12,283 nt of DNA from JAGPFW01 sp964535155 (GTDB lineage: Bacteria; Patescibacteriota; WWE3; UBA101185; UBA10185): NCBI GenBank assembly GCA_964535155.1, contig CAZHSR010000027.1, positions 1 through 12,283 of the forward strand. Direction: 5' to 3'. Of this stretch, positions 1-4,482 are shown one piece after another (position 1 is the stretch's first letter; every line of letters begins with the position of its first letter). The translations under genes and the position numbers were made by a program. The notes under the pieces are model-generated. The model searched no databases, was not told the DNA's origin, and saw only the letters and a program-made list of their open reading frames with translations.

Positions 1-45
1 TCTACAATGCGAATGTAGCGCTCTAGCCATCTGAGCTAACGGCCC
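1..45 (-). tRNA. tRNA-Ala (anticodon CGC), truncated by window edge
   Basis: The 5' part of a tRNA is readable on the minus strand: the acceptor 5' strand GGGCCGT, a D-arm closed by GCTC/GAGC with GG in the loop, and an anticodon stem CTACA/TGTAG enclosing the loop TTCGCAT. This places CGC at positions 34-36, which reads the Ala codon GCG. The variable loop, T-arm and 3' acceptor strand lie outside the window, so the alanine-specific G3-U70 pair cannot be checked. It is the last of the minus-strand RNA genes here. Confidence 0.85.
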
Positions 46-92
46 AGGAAAAATTCAAGTTATTGTCTTTTGTAAAACTTCTGCACCTTCGT

Positions 93-157
93 TGCCAAAG
101 AGAATACTCTTTGGCAGTCCAACAAAATTATCGCCTTCGGCTCAAATTTGTGTTGGC
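93..157 (-). other. Structured spacer between tRNA-Arg and tRNA-Ala (two stem-loops)
   Basis: On the minus strand, after the tRNA-Arg hairpin, two further stem-loops follow. The first pairs CCAACA-c-AAATT with AATTTTGTTGG around an inner GCC-GAA-GGC. The second (93-116) is a perfect 10-bp stem, TGCCAAAGAG/CTCTTTGGCA, with a 4-nt loop. Neither is followed by a U-tract, so these are not ordinary terminators. The arrangement (AAAT-containing stem, a short ACTG linker, then a strong hairpin) resembles in shape, but only weakly in sequence, the repeated elements at 1020-1087 and 1610-1736. Function unknown. Confidence 0.45.
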
Positions 158-189
158 CCAAAAAGTTTCGCTACGCGAAAGCTTTTTGG
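158..189 (-). terminator. Hairpin at the 3' end of tRNA-Arg, includes the CCA
   Basis: The minus-strand stem CCAAAAAG-c-TTTCGC pairs with GCGAAA-CTTTTTGG around a 3-nt loop, with one bulged C. The outermost CC/GG and A/T pairs involve the encoded CCA end of tRNA-Arg. The 3' strand carries five U residues inside the stem, so it may terminate transcription, but no free U-tract follows. Confidence 0.6.
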
Positions 190-262
190 TGCGCCCGGAG
201 GGAATCGAACCCCCGACTTCAGCGTCCGCAACGCTGTGTTCTATCCTCTGAACTACGGGCGC
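187..262 (-). tRNA. tRNA-Arg (anticodon GCG), CCA encoded
   Basis: A complete cloverleaf reads on the minus strand. The acceptor GCGCCCG/CGGGCGC has 7 bp, the D-stem is GTTC/GAAC, the anticodon stem CAGCG/CGCTG encloses TTGCGGA, and the T-arm GGGGG-TTCGATT-CCCTC has one G-U pair. Discriminator A and a gene-encoded CCA follow. The anticodon GCG reads the Arg codons CGC and CGU. This is notable because most bacteria cover these codons with an ACG tRNA whose A34 is deaminated to inosine by TadA. Here G34 needs no editing. Confidence 0.93.
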
Positions 263-373
263 GTACAAAACAACCTCAACAAAATGCTGTGCAATAGGAA
301 TATAACTCAAAACAGTTAAAAAATCTAAACGGTGTAATTGCAAATTTGTTTTTGTTGGGCAAGATTCGATAAA

Positions 374-955
374 TTAAAGGTCTAACTTACTCACAGCTTT
401 TTTATATGCTTTATCCATAAAGGTTTCAGGAGCTTCTTTTAAATATGGCAAATAAGATTCACAAATATCCTTTACTTTTTCTTTCTCTCCTTCTAGGACA
501 GTCAGAAACAGTCTTGCGGGCAATTTGTCCTTAACATCAATATTTAGAATTACACTTCCTTTGGAATCGGTAAAAAAGAAGTTGCCCAGCTCATTCCAGT
601 AGTAAAAGTGATCCATAAATTTAACTCCGTGTGTGGAAAGTTCGTACGAAGCCATTTCGGAAGGGGTGTTGGCTAAAATGTATCCAATAAAAATTACGCT
701 GGCAATGACAAGTATTATAAAAAATTCGCCTATTAAGAGTAAGAACAAGCCAAGGACTGCGCCGATAATAAAAAGGTTTTTAGTAAGTTTGCTGTTAAAA
801 GCTTCTATAGGTAGTCTCATTGGGGCTTCCCAAGTGTGAAGAACTTTTTTCTCGCCGAGTTTTTCTAAATCAAAAATTGGGTTTTCAGCGGGGACTGCTT
901 CTTTGGATTTTGTGTTTGTAATGCCTAAAAAGTTTGTCACTTCTGTAATCTGCAT
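374..955 (-). CDS. Hypothetical two-TM membrane protein, possible bacterial PH (YcxB-like) domain
   Basis: This 193-residue protein is not assigned to a named gene. Residues 1-55 are soluble and face the same side as the C-terminus. Residues about 60-75 and 77-96 form two tightly spaced hydrophobic helices, a TM hairpin. The remaining part alternates short beta-like stretches (from YELSTHGVKF, residues 104-113, to about 155) and ends in a charged amphipathic helix. A TM hairpin followed by a beta-rich part with a 'W-x-E-L' motif (YYWNEL, 118-123) recalls YcxB-like or other bacterial PH-domain membrane proteins. That is an inference from pattern only. The start at 955 is supported by a -10 box (TAAAAT) 9 nt upstream with no Shine-Dalgarno. 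It is transcribed alone, downstream of tRNA-Ser and a structured repeat. The stop is TAA. Confidence 0.8.
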   Translation of the reverse strand: MQITEVTNFLGITNTKSKEAVPAENPIFDLEKLGEKKVLHTWEAPMRLPIEAFNSKLTKNLFIIGAVLGLFLLLIGEFFIILVIASVIFIGYILANTPSEMASYELSTHGVKFMDHFYYWNELGNFFFTDSKGSVILNIDVKDKLPARLFLTVLEGEKEKVKDICESYLPYLKEAPETFMDKAYKKAVSKLDL

Positions 956-964
956 AGTGTTTTT

Positions 965-970
965 ATTTTA
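965..970 (-). promoter_or_regulatory. -10 box of the two-TM protein gene
   Basis: TAAAAT lies on the minus strand 9 nt upstream of the ATG at 955, leaving almost no 5' UTR. No -35 consensus is obvious. It fits the near-leaderless pattern seen for other genes in the window. Confidence 0.5.
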
Positions 971-1019
971 GTGGAGTTTGTTGGGTTTGTCGAGGGGATG
1001 GGTTTTAAGTGTTAGAACA

Positions 1020-1087
1020 GTATTCAAAGATTGCAGGCAATCTTTGAAGCACAGCTAAATGCTCCTATTCAGTCGCATTTACCTGAG
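1020..1087 (-). repeat. Structured repeat, copy A (downstream of tRNA-Ser)
   Basis: On the minus strand three blocks occur in order: CTCAGGTAAAT, ATTTAGCTGTGC and GCAATCTTTGAATAC. The same blocks recur in the same order at 1610-1736. In this copy the first two pair as a stem (TAAATGC/GCATTTA, 7 bp, extended outward by GAC/CTG-type pairs across G-G and U-U mismatches). The third block forms a perfect 12-bp hairpin, TTCAAAGATTGC/GCAATCTTTGAA, with a 2-nt loop. It sits between the tRNA-Ser trailer hairpin and the 374-955 gene, so it could be a tRNA trailer, a 5' regulatory element or a mobile repeat. Confidence 0.65.
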
Positions 1088-1088
1088 T

Positions 1089-1115
1089 CATTAAAGTTGC
1101 TTTGCAACTTTAATG
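1089..1115 (-). terminator. Perfect 12-bp hairpin at the 3' end of tRNA-Ser
   Basis: CATTAAAGTTGC pairs with GCAACTTTAATG around a 3-nt loop. The stem begins inside the encoded CCA of tRNA-Ser. There is no U-tract after it (TGACTCAGG follows on the minus strand), so it is more likely a processing or protective hairpin than an efficient intrinsic terminator. Confidence 0.5.
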
Positions 1116-1202
1116 GCGGAGTGTGCGGGACTCGAACCCACGGACGGATATTACCCCGTCACGGTTTAGCAAACCGCTGCATTACCACTCTGCCAACCCT
1201 CC
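1114..1202 (-). tRNA. tRNA-Ser (anticodon GCT), CCA encoded
   Basis: This is a class II tRNA on the minus strand. The acceptor is GGAGGGT/ACACTCC. The anticodon arm GCGGT-TTGCTAA-ACCGT gives anticodon GCT, reading AGC and AGU. A long variable arm (GACGG/CCGTC) follows, then the T-arm GTGGG-TTCGAGT-CCCGC. Discriminator G73 and CCA are encoded; the long variable arm and G73 are serine identity elements. The acceptor stem has a G5-A68 mismatch in an otherwise paired stem. A -10-like TGATAAAAT lies about 47 nt upstream. Confidence 0.93.
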
Positions 1203-1248
1203 TTATTGTTTGGCTCTATATTGTTAGCAGAAAACAATAGTAGTTGGC

Positions 1249-1257
1249 ATTTTATCA
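1249..1257 (-). promoter_or_regulatory. Extended -10 (TGATAAAAT), probable tRNA-Ser promoter
   Basis: TG-A-TAAAAT on the minus strand, about 47 nt upstream of mature tRNA-Ser, would give a 5' leader of roughly 40 nt. Within that leader CTATTGTT can pair with AACAATA. A -35 element is not evident. Confidence 0.4.
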
Positions 1258-1341
1258 TGGTTTTAGGGTTTTTAACCCTTCCTTTTTTTTGTGATGTTTT
1301 TGCAGAGTGAGTTTCTGCGTGACCCAGAATTTATTAAACTT

Positions 1342-1533
1342 TTATAAATCCCCATACAAGTAATCATCATTTGTACTTAAATCCGGAGGTCCGCCTTTAT
1401 GGGCATTTTTTGCAGCTTCTAAAAATACTTCTGTAGTGTTTCTCTTCTCTTTTATATTTTTTCCTTTAGTAATCTTTTTAACATCACGAGGCTTTTTTGA
1501 TTCTAGTAATTCCTGTATTTTTTTCTTTTCCAT
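1342..1533 (-). CDS. Small charged hypothetical protein, 63 aa
   Basis: I do not recognise this gene. The start is placed at the internal ATG at 1533 rather than the upstream in-frame ATG at 1584. A -10-like TAATAT lies 7 nt before it, matching the leaderless pattern of its neighbours. The protein begins MEKKKIQELLESK. It has a lysine/arginine-rich first half with helical character (residues 1-45) and a short Gly/Pro-containing tail (GGPPDLSTNDDYLYGDL) ending in acidic and aromatic residues. That layout resembles some small antitoxins or nucleic-acid-binding adaptor proteins, but no toxin gene lies beside it and no family can be assigned. It is preceded by tmRNA and repeat copy B. The stop is TAA. 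Confidence 0.6.
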   Translation of the reverse strand: MEKKKIQELLESKKPRDVKKITKGKNIKEKRNTTEVFLEAAKNAHKGGPPDLSTNDDYLYGDL

Positions 1534-1540
1534 ACTTATA

Positions 1541-1546
1541 ATATTA
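1541..1546 (-). promoter_or_regulatory. -10 box (TAATAT) of the 63-aa gene
   Basis: TAATAT on the minus strand ends 7 nt before the ATG at 1533, in an AT-only stretch. The spacing matches the other near-leaderless genes and is the main reason for choosing the shorter start. Confidence 0.4.
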
Positions 1547-1609
1547 ATATAAGAATGCAGGGAGCCTAGATTTCTGAGCGTCACTGCTTCTTTTTATGGT
1601 TTCAAAGTT

Positions 1610-1736
1610 GTATTCAAAGATTGCAAGCAATACCAACCTGCTCAAGAAGTGAGTACACTTCTTTCGGGCACAGCTAAATTTTCACTTTNNNNNNNNNNTT
1701 CTTATTTATAGTATGGAAAGTTCAAATTTACCTGAG
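1610..1736 (-). repeat. Structured repeat, copy B (downstream of tmRNA), interrupted by N gap
   Basis: This copy has the same three blocks as 1020-1087 on the minus strand: CTCAGGTAAAT, ATTTAGCTGTGC and GCAATCTTTGAATAC. The stem is TAAATTT/AAATTTA, with a further ACTTT/AAAGT pairing toward the gap. Relative to copy A the stem bases after TAAAT differ on both sides but still pair. Between blocks two and three it has a different hairpin, AAGAAGTG/CACTTCTT (8 bp, 4-nt loop), not found in copy A. Its terminal loop falls in the ten-N gap, so its length is unknown. Confidence 0.65.
1689..1698. other. Assembly gap (10 N)
   Basis: Ten undetermined bases lie inside repeat copy B. The true length of the missing sequence may differ. 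A gap inside a repeated, hairpin-rich element is consistent with a local assembly failure. Confidence 0.99.
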
Positions 1737-1763
1737 CCAAAAAAGTCTTTCTGACTTTTTTGG
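1737..1763 (-). terminator. Hairpin with U-run at the 3' end of tmRNA
   Basis: On the minus strand CCAAAAAAGTC pairs perfectly with GACTTTTTTGG (11 bp, 5-nt loop). The 5' strand starts with the encoded CCA of tmRNA. The six U residues of the 3' arm lie within the stem, giving terminator-like composition. Confidence 0.65.
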
Positions 1764-2152
1764 TGGAGATGAGGGGAATCGAACCCCTGTCTTGAAAGAC
1801 CAAATATGAACATCTACAAGCTTAGTTAAAATTTATTTCAAAAGGCAAGGTTTTTAACTCCCCTTGTTATTCCTTTCTAGGTATTTGGTTTGAGCTTTTG
1901 CTCTTGGGTTGCACTTTTACCAGGTTTGCACCCCTCAATCCGATTTTATTAGATCCTATAAATCCCTTCGGATAGAGATTTTAGAACCTGACTTAAACCT
2001 AAGTTTAGGCCATTGCACCAGCGTATGCGAAAGCATATTCTGGTTCGCTTACCATATTATCGGCAAGTGTTTTTTGCTGTGATTTACAAGTGTCAGCAAC
2101 TTGGCTTGCGCCCATATTTTAAAAGTGCAATCAATCAAATCCGATCATCCCC
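1761..2152 (-). ncRNA. ssrA: tmRNA (transfer-messenger RNA)
   Basis: This RNA rescues stalled ribosomes with SmpB: its tRNA-like part is charged with alanine and its mRNA part adds a degradation tag. On the minus strand the 5' end GGGGATGATC pairs with the 3' end CATCTCC-A-CCA (7 bp). That includes a G3-U70 wobble, the AlaRS identity element. The T-arm is AGGGG-TTCGATT-CCCCT. The body contains a reading frame resuming at GCC (2064), preceded by an A-rich stretch like that before the resume codon of E. coli tmRNA. It encodes ADNMVSEPEYAFAYAGAMA and ends in TAA (2005-2007). At 392 nt it is a usual length for one-piece tmRNA. smpB lies 24 bp upstream on the same strand. Confidence 0.96.
2005..2064 (-). 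other. tmRNA proteolysis-tag reading frame (19 aa)
   Basis: Resume codon GCC, 19 sense codons, then TAA with a second in-frame-independent TAG just after it. The tag is longer than the 10-residue encoded part in E. coli and ends in AMA rather than the common LAA. The frame overlaps a hairpin (CCAG...ATATGC/GCATA...CTGG), as in helix 5 of other tmRNAs. Confidence 0.85.
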
Positions 2153-2173
2153 TTGTTTTGCAGTTCTTAAAGG

Positions 2174-2179
2174 ATTTTA
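2174..2179 (-). promoter_or_regulatory. -10 box (TAAAAT) for tmRNA overlapping the smpB stop codon
   Basis: TAAAAT on the minus strand lies 21 nt upstream of the mature tmRNA 5' end. Its first three bases are the TAA stop of smpB. It would allow tmRNA to be made independently of smpB, with a short leader removed by RNase P. The -35 match is poor, so read-through from smpB remains possible. Confidence 0.4.
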
Positions 2180-2635
2180 CCCCCGCATTCCCATATCTTT
2201 ACGGCTTTTTAGCAAATCCTTTTCTACCTGCCTAGTTTTGGCCACCTGCTTCTTTTCGTATTTCTTCCTTCCCTTTACTACAGCCAGTTCCAATTTTACC
2301 AGATTATTCTTTAATATAAAAGCTATAGGAACAATAGTTTTTCCTTTTTCTTGAACTTCCCTTGTAATTTCCTCTATTTCTTGCCTGTTTAAAAGTAATT
2401 TTCTTGGCCTCTTTTGCGCAAATTCATCCACTTTTTGTGCCTGTTTAGAGTACCTTCCTATGTGAAGGTTTAATAAAAAAGCCTCTTCATGCTCAATTTT
2501 AATAAAAGCCCCTTCAAAGCTAACCTGGCGCTCTTTAATGGCCTTTACCTCATATCCTGTAAGCATAACTCCAGCAACATACTTTTCTATGATTTCGTAG
2601 TTGAACAGTGCTTTTCGATTCTTTGCCAGTAGCAT
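2177..2635 (-). CDS. smpB: SsrA-binding protein SmpB
   Basis: SmpB binds the tRNA-like domain of tmRNA and mimics the missing anticodon arm in the decoding centre. The 152-residue protein spans the family's beta-barrel core. It shows NRKALFNYEI near the N-terminus, GYEVKAIKERQVSFEGAFI (the family's W/YEVKSLR...S..D/GS.. region, residues 27-45), RPRKLLLNRQEIEEI (76-90) and the basic KGRKKYEKK motif followed by a charged C-terminal tail. The N-terminus is short compared with E. coli SmpB, which has about 10 more residues. The chosen ATG lies 6 nt after an extended -10 (TGTTAGAAT) with no Shine-Dalgarno. It is followed at 24 bp by its RNA partner ssrA on the same strand, which strongly supports the assignment. 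The stop is TAA. Confidence 0.96.
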   Translation of the reverse strand: MLLAKNRKALFNYEIIEKYVAGVMLTGYEVKAIKERQVSFEGAFIKIEHEEAFLLNLHIGRYSKQAQKVDEFAQKRPRKLLLNRQEIEEITREVQEKGKTIVPIAFILKNNLVKLELAVVKGRKKYEKKQVAKTRQVEKDLLKSRKDMGMRG

Positions 2636-2641
2636 GGGCTT

Positions 2642-2650
2642 ATTCTAACA
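2642..2650 (-). promoter_or_regulatory. Extended -10 (TGTTAGAAT) of smpB
   Basis: TG-T-TAGAAT ends 6 nt before the smpB ATG, so the predicted transcript starts at or next to the start codon. Upstream, AGGAAGGG and CCCTTCCT could pair across about 45 nt, possibly ending the metG transcript. Confidence 0.6.
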
Positions 2651-2706
2651 GGAAGGGGAGTTTTTATAAATAGACCAAAACTTAACCGAAAGTTGCTTCG
2701 CCCTTC

Positions 2707-4155
2707 CTATAGCCTTGGAAAGAGTGAATTTGTTGTTGCAATAGCCTCTCCATCAAACTGTTTTTGGATTTTCTGACTAGTATCAGGCAAAAAGGGTTCT
2801 ATCACTTGAGCAATGTATCTGACAGAATTTACCTCAAATTCCAGTACTTCTTTTAGTCTTTTTGGGTCTTTTTCTGCCCAGGGCTCATACTCATTTATGT
2901 GTTTATCCAGCTGTGAAAGCAATCCCCAAATGTTTTGAAGTGTCAAATCAACCCTGTACTCTGCTAAAGGTTTAGCCCATGCGTCTTCCCATAGTTTTGT
3001 TGTCCCCCCCAGAGATCTTTCCGCATCTGCCTCAAACCTAAACCCAGAGTTTTCTGCCATTTTCGCGATTCTTGCAACAGTATTTCCTAATCCGTTTGCC
3101 AAGTCCGCATTGTAAACCTCTTCAAAATGAGAAATGGAAATATCTACATCCTCCATAATTGGGCCATGCTTTAGGAAATAGTAACGAACCGCATCAACTC
3201 CATATTTTTCCACCAAATCTTTTGCAAAAATAACATTTCCCAGAGATTTGCTTATCTTTTGACCATCCAAATTTATAAATCCATGCGTGTAAATAGTTGA
3301 AGGCAACTTTAAGCCTAGATTTAAAAGCATTGCTGGCCATAAAAGCGAGTGCCATCTTAAAATGTCTTTTCCAACAAAATGCACAATCTTTGTATTCTCA
3401 TCCCAAAAGCCTTTTTCCTTTGCTGCTGTGTAATAATTAACCAGGGCGTCGTACCAAACATAAATTACTTGCTCTTCATCCCCTGGCACTGGGATTCCCC
3501 ATGGTACCTTATATTCTGGTCTACTTACAGGAAGATCTTGCAGTCCTTGTGCTAAAAATCCCAGCATTTCGTTCTTTTTTCCCTCAGGTAAAACAAAATC
3601 CTTTTGTGTTCTTATAATTTCTTCCAATTTTTCCGCAAAATCCCCCCACTTAAAGAAATAATTCTCTTCCTCTATTTTTTGAATCTCCCTACTAATATGA
3701 TTTGGGCATCTTCCACTTTCATCCAGCTCCGACAAGGTTTTATAAGCCTCACACCCCTCGCAATATAAACCCTCGTATTTACCTTTATAAATTGAGCCTG
3801 ATTTTAAAGCCTTTTCAAAAAATTCAGAGGCCATTTTTTCATGATCTGCATCTGTTGTGCGAATAAATCGGTCGTAAGAAATATTTAAAGCATCAATTTG
3901 CTCCTTGTCAGCAAGGGAAATCTGCTCTGTGTATTTTTCAACAGGAGTTTCTTCCTTTTGAGCCGCCTTATAAGTGGAAGTTCCGTGCTCATCGGTTCCA
4001 GTTACAAATAAAACATTTTCTGCACCAAGGAGTTTCCTGTAATAACGGGCAATTGAATCTGCCAAGATTTTTTCATAAGCATGACCCACATGAATTGTGG
4101 AATTGGCGTAATCTATGGCTGTAGTTATAAGTATTTTCTTTGGTTTTGTTGTCAT
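2707..4155 (-). CDS. metG: Methionyl-tRNA synthetase
   Basis: A class I aminoacyl-tRNA synthetase that charges tRNA-Met. From the ATG at 4155 the protein has 482 residues. Motifs in order are HVGH (the HIGH motif) near residue 23, FVTGTDEHG, the metal-binding insertion GLYCEGCEAYK...GRCPNH (CxxC plus CxxH, as in the Thermus-type enzyme), the region around YVWYDALVNYY, and KISKSLGN (the KMSKS loop). A helical anticodon-binding domain with NLANGLGNTVARI-like sequence completes it. The C-terminal EMAP/Trbp111-type tRNA-binding domain found in many bacteria is absent. An in-frame ATG at 4197 would add 14 residues. I prefer 4155 because conserved sequence (KILITTAIDYANSTIHVGH) begins just after it and an extended -10 lies 7 nt upstream. 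The stop is TAG. Confidence 0.96.
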   Translation of the reverse strand: MTTKPKKILITTAIDYANSTIHVGHAYEKILADSIARYYRKLLGAENVLFVTGTDEHGTSTYKAAQKEETPVEKYTEQISLADKEQIDALNISYDRFIRTTDADHEKMASEFFEKALKSGSIYKGKYEGLYCEGCEAYKTLSELDESGRCPNHISREIQKIEEENYFFKWGDFAEKLEEIIRTQKDFVLPEGKKNEMLGFLAQGLQDLPVSRPEYKVPWGIPVPGDEEQVIYVWYDALVNYYTAAKEKGFWDENTKIVHFVGKDILRWHSLLWPAMLLNLGLKLPSTIYTHGFINLDGQKISKSLGNVIFAKDLVEKYGVDAVRYYFLKHGPIMEDVDISISHFEEVYNADLANGLGNTVARIAKMAENSGFRFEADAERSLGGTTKLWEDAWAKPLAEYRVDLTLQNIWGLLSQLDKHINEYEPWAEKDPKRLKEVLEFEVNSVRYIAQVIEPFLPDTSQKIQKQFDGEAIATTNSLFPRL

Positions 4156-4162
4156 TATGCTG

Positions 4163-4171
4163 ATTTTAGCA
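4163..4171 (-). promoter_or_regulatory. Extended -10 (TGCTAAAAT) of metG
   Basis: TG-C-TAAAAT ends 7 nt before the ATG at 4155. It lies inside the 14 extra codons of the longer reading, which argues for the shorter start and for a leaderless mRNA. Confidence 0.6.
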
Positions 4172-4225
4172 TAAACGGTCTGTTTGGTGTTTGACAATTT
4201 TTCTTGTTTCCTGCCGATTTTGTGT

Positions 4226-4262
4226 AAAAAACAAAAAAGCTCTTAAGTAAATAAGAGCTTTT
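4226..4262 (-). terminator. Intrinsic terminator between the tRNA-like/sRNA region and metG
   Basis: An 11-bp stem, AAAAGCTCTTA/TAAGAGCTTTT, with a 6-nt loop (4235-4262), is followed on the minus strand by TTGTTTTTT. It should separate the small RNA and tRNA-like transcripts from metG. The symmetric A/T flanks give some terminator potential on the plus strand too. Confidence 0.8.
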
Positions 4263-4313
4263 CTGTTTCTAAGTCTGTCCTTAGCTTAAGCTTTGCGACA
4301 AGAACTTGACACT
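4226..4313 (-). ncRNA. Predicted small RNA, about 88 nt, antisense 5' end to the tRNA-like gene
   Basis: No protein or known RNA family is recognised. A near-consensus promoter (TTGACA, 17 bp, TAAAAT at 4320-4348) predicts a start at an A near 4313. A strong intrinsic terminator (4226-4262) predicts the end, so the transcript would be 80-90 nt. Between them lie a short CTAAG/CTTAG hairpin and the palindrome GCTTAAGC. The first 17 nt (AGTGTCAAGTTCTTGTC) are complementary, with one G-U pair, to the tRNA-like gene 124 bp upstream at 4437-4453. Alternatives are a 5' leader/attenuator of metG (62 bp further on, but with its own promoter) or a non-functional inverted duplication. Confidence 0.5.
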
Positions 4314-4319
4314 TTGTAT

Positions 4320-4348
4320 ATTTTACTCAATATTCCTCCGCATGTCAA
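4320..4348 (-). promoter_or_regulatory. Sigma-70-type promoter of the predicted small RNA
   Basis: -35 TTGACA (4343-4348, 6/6 match), a 17-bp spacer, then -10 TAAAAT (4320-4325, 5/6 match). It is one of the two best full promoters in the window and the only one with a perfect -35, whereas most protein genes here show only an extended -10. Confidence 0.7.
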
Positions 4349-4400
4349 TACGATTATAATTGTTGGTTTATTTGTTCTATGTCTGTTTTACATTAAAAAA

Positions 4401-4472
4401 TGGTGGACCGGAGGGGAATCAAACCCCCAGACTTGGAGTGTCAAGTTCCTGTCTGCCATCAGGACCCGGCCC
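4401..4472 (-). tRNA. Anomalous tRNA or tRNA-like RNA, anticodon not determinable
   Basis: On the minus strand this 72-nt unit has a perfect acceptor stem (GGGCCGG/CCGGTCC, one G-U), discriminator A, an encoded CCA and a good T-arm (GGGGG-TTTGATT-CCCCT). The remaining part folds best as a D-arm CCTG/CAGG with an 8-nt loop containing GG, and an arm ACTTG/CAAGT whose loop ACACTC has only 6 nt and no U33-anticodon. Only two bases remain for the variable region. Counting back from the T-arm instead would place GAC (Val) at 34-36 after TT, but then none of the five anticodon-stem pairs forms. It is either a damaged or unusual tRNA-Val(GAC) or a tRNA mimic. It has its own promoter. Confidence 0.6.
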
Positions 4473-4482
4473 ACACATCCTA

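Noticed and set aside
1263..1290. Plus-strand terminator (AGGGTT/AACCCT followed by T8)
   Set aside because: No plus-strand gene lies upstream to terminate; on the minus strand there is no U-tract. Left out of the feature list as unsupported.
1342..1533. Antitoxin of a toxin-antitoxin pair
   Set aside because: Size and charge fit, but no toxin-like gene is adjacent; tmRNA and tRNA genes flank it. Kept as hypothetical.
4156..4197. 14-codon N-terminal extension of metG from the ATG at 4197
   Set aside because: The extension is not conserved-looking and contains the extended -10; the ATG at 4155 fits both the family N-terminus and the promoter spacing.
4198..4348. T-box riboswitch upstream of metG
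   Set aside because: A terminator precedes an aminoacyl-tRNA synthetase gene, but there is no T-box core sequence or specifier stem, the transcript would be only about 88 nt, and metG has its own promoter beyond the terminator.
4321..4362. Short leader peptides after GGAGG near 4330-4340 on the minus strand
   Set aside because: The candidate frames are 6-14 codons, start at TTG or overlap the promoter, and show no coding signal.
4401..4474. tRNA-His reading with an extra 5' G (GTGGGCC acceptor)
   Set aside because: The anticodon GTG does not occur in the loop, and the 3' end would leave no room for C73 plus CCA.
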